A stretch of DNA of 12,496 nt. Origin: Candidatus Thioglobus sp. GTDB taxonomy: Bacteria; Pseudomonadota; Gammaproteobacteria; PS1; Thioglobaceae. The stretch's first letter is position 1; each line of letters starts with the position of its first letter. Shown here in pieces: positions 7,897 to 12,496 of this stretch. The DNA lies in NCBI GenBank assembly GCA_003978285.1, contig QOAB01000046.1, forward strand, positions 1 to 12,496. The letters run 5' to 3'. The notes beneath the pieces were generated by a model. It was not told the DNA's origin. It was given only the letters and a program-made list of their open reading frames with translations, and did not search any database. The position numbers were made by a program, and so were the translations under genes.

Positions 7897-8431
7897 GGGC
7901 AATCTCGGCAACATCAGGCACATAGGTGCTTAGCGTTGGGGCAACTTCCAATACATGAATGCAATCTACAGGGCAAACTGGGATACACAAATCACAGCCT
8001 GTACATTCATCTGCAATAATAGTTGTCATTAATTTAGAGGCGCCCACAATAGCATCAACTGGGCAGGCTTGTATGCACAAGGTGCAGCCAATGCAGACTT
8101 GTTCGTCGATATAAACCACATGCTCAGGTTGTGTTTCCCCATTTTCTTTATTGAGTGGCAGCGTTTCTACACCTAAAAATTCGGCCAATGCATCCACTCC
8201 TTCTTGTCCACCTGGTGGGCATTGATTAATCGGCGCCTCTCCACTGGCGATTGCCTCAGCATAAGGGCGGCAGCCCGGATAATTACATTGACCACATTGA
8301 GTTTGTGGCAAAATCGCATCGATTTGGTCTACTAATGGATTGCCCTCAACCTTGAATTTAATCGCTGCATAGCCTAGAACCAAACCGAGTCCAAGTGCTA
8401 AAGCGGAAAAAATAAAAACAGAATCAAACAT
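7889..8431 (-). CDS. rsxB: Rnf/Rsx complex subunit B (polyferredoxin)
   Basis: RnfB/RsxB is the ferredoxin-facing subunit. An N-terminal transmembrane helix (about 4-24) anchors it. A 4Fe-4S domain has Cys46, Cys49, Cys54 and Cys71 ([17 protein letters not shown] and the following NQCPPGG). Two ferredoxin-type clusters are bound by Cys113, 116, 119, 123 and Cys143, 146, 149, 153 ([16 protein letters not shown] and [16 protein letters not shown]). The 180-residue length is near the E. coli value. No strong Shine-Dalgarno precedes the ATG at 8429-8431. Unlike the usual tight rsxA-rsxB junction, 164 bp separate it from rsxA, and that gap contains a candidate promoter. Downstream it overlaps rsxC by 8 bp. 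Confidence 0.96.
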   Translation of the reverse strand: MFDSVFIFSALALGLGLVLGYAAIKFKVEGNPLVDQIDAILPQTQCGQCNYPGCRPYAEAIASGEAPINQCPPGGQEGVDALAEFLGVETLPLNKENGETQPEHVVYIDEQVCIGCTLCIQACPVDAIVGASKLMTTIIADECTGCDLCIPVCPVDCIHVLEVAPTLSTYVPDVAEIAHA

Positions 8432-8502
8432 CAGAGGTCTTTATATCATTACGGGTAGTTAACAAAATGATAGATTTTGCCAAATTTGTGATTTTATGAA
8501 AT

Positions 8503-8545
8503 ACAGTCATAGTAATTCTATGGCTGTGCTTTAGAAGATTGTCAA
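8503..8545 (-). promoter_or_regulatory. Candidate rsxB promoter overlapped by an inverted repeat
   Basis: On the minus strand a perfect -35 consensus TTGACA (8545-8540) is followed, after 19 bases, by TAGAAT (8520-8515), which matches the -10 box at five of six positions. The spacing is longer than the optimal 17. The -10 box lies over the loop and inner arm of a 10-bp inverted repeat, ACAGTCATAG (8503-8512) and CTATGGCTGT (8518-8527), with one mismatch and a 5-base centre. That arrangement is what an operator for a dimeric repressor would look like. The arms could instead form a hairpin in the rsxA 3' end, though no T-tract follows. This is inference from spacing and symmetry only. Confidence 0.4.
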
Positions 8546-8570
8546 ATTGGTGAAAGATGGTGTTTTGATA

Positions 8571-8582
8571 ATTATGCATAAT
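8571..8582. repeat. 12-bp perfect palindrome just after rsxA
   Basis: ATTATGCATAAT is a perfect 12-bp palindrome 14 bases beyond the rsxA stop codon, inside the rsxA-rsxB gap and upstream of the candidate rsxB promoter. It could be a protein-binding site, but in AT-rich DNA a palindrome of this length may occur by chance. I do not recognise it as a known operator; it does not fit the FNR consensus. Confidence 0.25.
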
Positions 8583-8595
8583 GGTAATAAAGGCC

Positions 8596-9171
8596 TCAAG
8601 CTAACCCAATAAAACCCATAAATGCCATCGACATCAGCCCAGCAGTAATCAATGCGATTGGCGTACCTTGAAACACCATAGGCACATTGGCACTATCAAT
8701 ACGCTCACGAATGGTTGAAAACACCACTAATACAAATGAAAAACCAATTGCCGCACCAAAACCATACACACCTGAAGCCAAGAATCCATGGTCTTGCCCG
8801 ACGTTTAACAGTGCCACACCTAGTACGGCGCAGTTGGTGGTAATCAATGGTAAGAACACGCCCAAAGACTGATGTAAAACTGGGGAAGTTTTATTCACCA
8901 CCAATTCAGTAAAGCCAACCACACCCGCAATAGTCACAATAAAGGCAATGGTGCGCAGATATTCCAGCTCAAATGGGATAAGAATATACGTATTAATCAA
9001 ATAACTTGTTAGACTCGCTAATGTGAGTACGAATGTCGTGGCAAAACCCATACCAATGGCAGTTTCTACTTTTTTTGACACCCCCATAAAAGGGCATAAA
9101 CCTAAGAACTTAACTAATACAAAATTATTCACCAAAATGGTGCTGACTAAGATTAGGACGTATTCATTCAT
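8596..9171 (-). CDS. rsxA: Rnf/Rsx complex subunit A (integral membrane)
   Basis: RnfA/RsxA is a six-helix membrane subunit. The 191 residues align with E. coli RsxA almost throughout: [21 protein letters not shown] (14-34), [11 protein letters not shown] (44-54), [21 protein letters not shown] (94-114) and [15 protein letters not shown] near the C-terminus. Cys26 and Cys114 fall in the two LGLCP and TTNC motifs. In RNF structures these supply half of the ligands of an intramembrane 2Fe-2S cluster, the other half coming from RnfE. No rnfE is present here, so its natural partner must be encoded elsewhere if the complex works. The gene lies 10 bp after the TauE/SafE-family gene and 164 bp before rsxB. 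No clear Shine-Dalgarno is visible. Confidence 0.97.
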   Translation of the reverse strand: MNEYVLILVSTILVNNFVLVKFLGLCPFMGVSKKVETAIGMGFATTFVLTLASLTSYLINTYILIPFELEYLRTIAFIVTIAGVVGFTELVVNKTSPVLHQSLGVFLPLITTNCAVLGVALLNVGQDHGFLASGVYGFGAAIGFSFVLVVFSTIRERIDSANVPMVFQGTPIALITAGLMSMAFMGFIGLA

Positions 9172-9181
9172 GTTGTTGATT

Positions 9182-9919
9182 TTAACTCAAAAATAGCTTG
9201 AATAACCCAAATGAACTAATGACAAATAAAGCACCGCCCACCCAGCGTTTAAAGGCTTCATCATTTTGAGTAATGCTTTGGTGCGCTTTGATGCCGAGCA
9301 CATGCCCAATCGCCGCTACGGGAATAAGCGAAAGTGAAAATTCCCAATCAATTTCAACATTCATAATCACAAAAGTAACCATCTTAATGCTGACTAGAAT
9401 AAACCACAGCACAAACAATGTATTGCGCAAATATTCTTTAGCGATATAGCGCATATACACGGCCACAATCAGTGGTGCACCGGTGAGTGATGTACCTGCC
9501 ACATAACCACCCAAAATAAGTAATAACTTATCTACCCATGGGCTATGTGAAGTGATTTTGGTATTAAAGATCCAAGTAATAGCGTAGAAAATAGTGATTG
9601 AATAGATAAACACCACAATCACATCATCAGGCAAACTTAACAAACCAGCCACACCAACTAAAGTTGGTGGAATAATCCACAATAATGAGCGCTTAAGATA
9701 AGCCCAATCTACTTTTTTTAAAGATTTGACTAAAGTCAGTGATGAAAAAAACAATAAATGAATGCCGATAATTGGTAACCAATAGACGGGCGTTGCACCA
9801 ACAAGCAACATAAGTGGCAAACCCAATGCCGCACCACCAAAGCCTAAACCCGTACGGACAAACCCTGCCCAAAGAAAAATTAAACCGACTAAAATCAGCT
9901 CGGTATTGTCAAAAGTCAT
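9182..9919 (-). CDS. TauE/SafE (TSUP) family membrane permease, possible sulfite/organosulfur exporter
   Basis: The protein has 245 residues with about eight hydrophobic segments. The two family half-repeats are visible: [20 protein letters not shown] (19-38) near the N-terminus and [20 protein letters not shown] (137-156) in the middle, both with the glycine-rich turn and conserved Pro typical of TauE/SafE (formerly DUF81). Family members move sulfite, sulfoacetate or other small anions across the inner membrane, but the substrate cannot be read from sequence. The ATG shares one base with the glmM stop (TAATG), and rsxA begins 10 bp after its stop, so it is firmly inside the transcription unit. 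The usual glmM neighbours do not include such a gene. A role in removing sulfite would fit a sulfur oxidiser, but this is inference. Confidence 0.85.
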   Translation of the reverse strand: MTFDNTELILVGLIFLWAGFVRTGLGFGGAALGLPLMLLVGATPVYWLPIIGIHLLFFSSLTLVKSLKKVDWAYLKRSLLWIIPPTLVGVAGLLSLPDDVIVVFIYSITIFYAITWIFNTKITSHSPWVDKLLLILGGYVAGTSLTGAPLIVAVYMRYIAKEYLRNTLFVLWFILVSIKMVTFVIMNVEIDWEFSLSLIPVAAIGHVLGIKAHQSITQNDEAFKRWVGGALFVISSFGLFKLFLS

Positions 9920-11244
9920 TAGCGAAGTATGTCGGCCAGTTGTTTTGCGCTTTGTTGTACTAAGTCTAAGTCCTTGCCCTCAACCATGACTCGAATCAGT
10001 GGTTCGGTGCCCGAGGCACGAATCAACACACGACCTTCATCGCCCAAAGCTTTTTCGACTTCAAGCTGAGTTTGTTTTAAAACTGTATGCTGATCTAAGT
10101 CAATTTTCTCTTCGGTTTTAACATTAATTAATACTTGAGGGTATTTTTGCATTTCGGACTTTAATTCGCTAAGTGTTTTACCACGCTTAGCGATCACTTC
10201 TAATACTTGAAGTGCTGCAATCATTGCGTCACCAGAAGTAGCTTTATCCAAGCAAATAATATGACCTGAGCCTTCGCCACCTAAAATAGCATTATTGATT
10301 CGCATCTGCTCCATGACAAAGCGATCGCCCACGTCAGCTTCAATAAAATTAATTTCTAAATCTCTTAATGCATGTCGCATACCCAAATTACTCATCTTTG
10401 TGCCCACAACAGTATTGCTCAGTAAATGATTTTGACTATGCCATGACTTGGCCAAGATAAACACCAGCTCATCGCCATCTACCAATTCACCGTTTGCATC
10501 AATCATAATTAATCGATCGCCGTCGCCGTCAAAAGCAATACCTAGGTCGGCTTTTTGTGCCAATACAACATCACGTAAATGTACTGTATCCGTTGCCCCG
10601 CACTTAAGATTAATATTAAAACCATCCGGTTGATTGTTAATTATCGTAATACTAGCACCTAAACCTGAGAAGACATCCTCAGCAAGGTGATAAGTTGCAC
10701 CATGTGCACAATCAATCACAATATCCAAGCCGCCTAAATTAACGGAATAATCAAAACTCTCTTTGCAGAATTTCACATATTGGCTAATCGGATGTTCGCA
10801 GCGTGTTGCTTTTCCAAGGCTTGAACTATCAACACTCACCATCGGCTGTGCTAACTTTTCTTCAATCTCTTTTTGATCTGTGTCACTGAATTTGAAGCCC
10901 TCTTGAGAGAAAAATTTCACTCCATTATCTTCAAAAGAATTATGCGAAGCACTAATGACAACGCCAGCGCTTGCATTATATTTTTTTGTTAAATACGCAA
11001 TACCTGGTGTTGGCATTGGGCCGAGTAAACCCACGTCAACGCCGGCAGATAAAAACCCGGCTTCTAAAGCAGATTCAAATATATAACCCGACACCCTAGT
11101 GTCTTTACCAATGACAACACTGGACTTGCTTTTTTTAGCCAAAACCGAGCCAACTGCCCAGCCTAATTTTAAGAAAAAATCAGCCGTAATTGGTGCGACA
11201 CCTACTTTGCCGCGTATACCATCTGTACCAAAATAACTACTCAA
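9919..11244 (-). CDS. glmM: Phosphoglucosamine mutase
   Basis: GlmM converts glucosamine-6-phosphate to glucosamine-1-phosphate for UDP-GlcNAc, and so for peptidoglycan and lipopolysaccharide. The 441 residues match the family. [11 protein letters not shown] opens the protein. The phosphoserine loop is [13 protein letters not shown] (96-108) with Ser100, the Mg loop is AFDGDGDRL (237-245) with Asp239, Asp241 and Asp243, the sugar loop is GGEGSGH (322-328), and the phosphate-binding loop is [11 protein letters not shown] (409-419). The start codon is TTG at 11242-11244, overlapping the folP stop as TTGA. A run of six G ends six bases upstream and is a strong ribosome site. No in-frame ATG or GTG gives the right N-terminus. 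The order folP-glmM downstream of ftsH is the standard gammaproteobacterial arrangement. Confidence 0.97.
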   Translation of the reverse strand: MSSYFGTDGIRGKVGVAPITADFFLKLGWAVGSVLAKKSKSSVVIGKDTRVSGYIFESALEAGFLSAGVDVGLLGPMPTPGIAYLTKKYNASAGVVISASHNSFEDNGVKFFSQEGFKFSDTDQKEIEEKLAQPMVSVDSSSLGKATRCEHPISQYVKFCKESFDYSVNLGGLDIVIDCAHGATYHLAEDVFSGLGASITIINNQPDGFNINLKCGATDTVHLRDVVLAQKADLGIAFDGDGDRLIMIDANGELVDGDELVFILAKSWHSQNHLLSNTVVGTKMSNLGMRHALRDLEINFIEADVGDRFVMEQMRINNAILGGEGSGHIICLDKATSGDAMIAALQVLEVIAKRGKTLSELKSEMQKYPQVLINVKTEEKIDLDQHTVLKQTQLEVEKALGDEGRVLIRASGTEPLIRVMVEGKDLDLVQQSAKQLADILR

Positions 11245-12031
11245 CTCACACCCCCCAAAATCGTCAATGCATCTTTGGTTTCTAGTACATCATGCACACG
11301 TACAATATCTGCACCATTTTGCACTGCTATTATAGCCCCTGTTACACTGCCAACAACTCTTCCATCAACATTTCTATCATCCAAAAGTGTGCCAATCATC
11401 GACTTGCGAGACAGGCCTGCCAATAGTGGCAATCCAAAGCTTTTAAACTCATTAAAACGTTTTAAAATTTCTAGATTATGACCTAGTGTCTTACCAAATC
11501 CAAAACCAGGATCTAAAATAATTTTATCCTTGGCAATACCAGCATCAATACACGCCTCAATCCTCTGACTAAAAAAATCTTTAATATCATCGACTACATC
11601 ATTATAAGTCGGGTTCTTCTGCATGGTTCTAGGACTGCCTTGCATGTGCATCAAACACACATGAACATCCAACATGGCTGCAGTTTCCAGCGCGCCATCA
11701 GCACTTAAAGCACACACGTCATTAATCATACTGGCACCAGCCTTAATGGCTAATTTCATCACTTCTGATTTTGAGGTGTCTATTGAGTTGAATGATGTAG
11801 TGCTTCAATCACAGGGATCACGCGGTTGATTTCGTCAGATGTTGAAACCGCTTGCGCATCTGGACGAGTTGATTCACCACCAACATCAATAATGTCTGCG
11901 CCCTGGCTGATCATGAGTTTGGCACTTTCGATAGCTTTATCAGTATCAAGGTACTGACCACCATCTGAAAATGAATCAGGGGTGATATTCAACACACCCA
12001 TGATCAAAGGTTTTGATGTTTGTATAGTCAT
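11241..12031 (-). pseudogene. folP: Dihydropteroate synthase, split by a frame-changing deletion
   Basis: FolP joins 4-aminobenzoate to the pterin pyrophosphate in folate synthesis. The N-terminal frame (12031-11780, 83 codons) has MGVLNITPDSFSDGG (11-25) and IIDVGGESTRP (47-57), then stops at TAG 11780-11782 after EALHHSTQ. The C-terminal frame is open from 11804 to 11241. It has LMHMQG, LDPGFGFGKT, GLSRKSMIG and IVRVHDV, with its first usable starts at GTG 11760-11762 and ATG 11757-11759. The conserved SIDTSKSEV lies between 11786 and 11760 in the second frame but before any start codon. Compared with E. coli spacing, 13 bases are missing between 11801 and 11786. Restoring them would give 804 nt (267 residues), a normal length. 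Ends and neighbours are intact (ftsH stop 18 bp upstream, glmM overlapping), so this is either a recent lesion or a sequence/assembly error. Confidence 0.85.
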
Positions 12032-12049
12032 ACTGACTACAGCTTAGTA

Positions 12050-12496
12050 TTAAGCTACTTGCGGATTGTCATCTACTGGCTTATCGTCTGAATCGTTATT
12101 TTCATCAGCCTCAATACCAGAACCTAACTCAGTAGAAACCACATCAGAATCAATAATTACTGCAGCTTCTCGAATAGGTTTCCGATCCATTAAATCATCG
12201 ATTTGCTCTTTATCAATGGTTTCAAATTCCATTAAAGCCTTAGTCATCTCAATCAAAATATCTTTATTTTCTTCTAAGATTTTTTGTGCTACTTTGTAAT
12301 TGACGTCAATAATCTTTCGAATTTCAGAATCAATCGTTTTGAATGTATCTTCCGAAATATGCTTGTGTTTCGTTACCTGACGACCTAAAAACACTTCCCC
12401 TTCATCTTCGCCATAAGCTAACGGACCTAGTGTATCTGACATTCCCCACTGTTTAACCATTTTATGGGCAATTTCTGTTGCACGCTCAATGTCATT
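12050..12496 (-). CDS. ftsH: ATP-dependent zinc metalloprotease FtsH, C-terminal part (runs off right edge)
   Basis: FtsH is the membrane-anchored AAA protease that degrades membrane proteins and short-lived regulators. Only the last 148 codons are present, all from the M41 peptidase domain and tail. NDIERATEIAHKMVKQWGMS opens the fragment; in the family the Asp of NDIERAT is the likely third zinc ligand, the HExxH motif being outside the window. LGPLAYGEDEGEVFLGR and the helical stretch through FETIDKEQIDDLMDRKPIRE are diagnostic. The last 35 residues or so are acidic and of low complexity (ending DDNPQVA), as is usual for the variable FtsH tail. The frame continues through the right edge without a stop. 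folP starts 18 bp after the stop, the usual gammaproteobacterial arrangement. Confidence 0.96.
   Translation of the reverse strand, partial: NDIERATEIAHKMVKQWGMSDTLGPLAYGEDEGEVFLGRQVTKHKHISEDTFKTIDSEIRKIIDVNYKVAQKILEENKDILIEMTKALMEFETIDKEQIDDLMDRKPIREAAVIIDSDVVSTELGSGIEADENNDSDDKPVDDNPQVA

Noticed and set aside
7897..7923. Nine-residue N-terminal extension of rsxC
   Set aside because: It lies inside rsxB, has no ribosome site, and the added residues do not resemble RnfC; the ATG at 7896 is better.
8467..8499. Ten-codon plus-strand frame (MIDFAKFVIL) in the rsxA-rsxB gap
   Set aside because: It is too short, has no ribosome site or neighbour on that strand, and is expected by chance in AT-rich DNA.
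8561..8582. FNR-type site near TTGATAATTATGCATAAT
   Set aside because: Only one TTGAT half-site is present; the expected ATCAA after four bases is missing.
11775..11800. Programmed ribosomal frameshift joining the folP halves
   Set aside because: There is no slippery heptamer near the TAG, and frame alone would not restore the four or so residues missing against the family, so a deletion or sequence error fits better.
1..12496. A novel defence, mobile or biosynthetic system
   Set aside because: All genes belong to housekeeping or respiratory families in conserved order; no integrase, transposase, toxin-antitoxin pair, direct-repeat array or tRNA-flanked island was seen.

Overview
The window reads as a compact, AT-rich stretch of bacterial chromosome, almost certainly from a gammaproteobacterium. 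The gene order ftsH-folP-glmM, the Rsx-type (rnfA/B/C/D/G) electron-transport genes and the close residue-level resemblance of SucC, SucD, RsxA and RsxC to their E. coli counterparts all point there. A sulfite-exporter-like gene (TauE/SafE family) together with Rnf would suit a marine sulfur-oxidising lineage such as SUP05/Thioglobus relatives, but that is only an inference from content and base composition. I see no phage, insertion sequence, CRISPR array, rRNA or tRNA.

Layout. At the left edge the 5' part of efp (elongation factor P) runs leftward off the window. A 53-bp divergent spacer separates it from a rightward, translationally coupled trio: sucC-sucD (succinyl-CoA synthetase) and a ketopantoate-reductase-like Rossmann protein of unknown substrate. 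Everything from about 3100 to the right end is on the minus strand. Read in the direction of transcription, from the right edge leftward, the order is ftsH (3' end only), folP, glmM, a TauE/SafE-family permease, rsxA, a 164-bp gap, rsxB-rsxC-rsxD-rsxG, queA, a strong hairpin terminator, an HIT-family gene and a thioredoxin-fold gene. Most junctions overlap by 1-14 bp or are separated by a few bases.

Function. SucCD makes ATP or GTP in the TCA cycle. The rsx genes encode most of a membrane complex that couples ferredoxin/NADH electron transfer to an ion gradient or to reduction of a redox sensor. GlmM makes glucosamine-1-phosphate for the cell wall, FolP makes dihydropteroate, FtsH is the membrane AAA protease, QueA completes queuosine in tRNA, and EF-P rescues ribosomes stalled at polyproline.

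The points most worth checking are not a new system but breaks in ordinary ones. First, folP is split by a net loss of about 13 bases, so neither half carries the conserved Asp-Thr-Ser segment in frame. Second, rsxE, which normally follows rsxG, is absent and queA overlaps rsxG directly. Third, the gap between rsxA and rsxB holds a candidate promoter overlapped by an inverted repeat. I found no convincing undescribed multi-gene system here.
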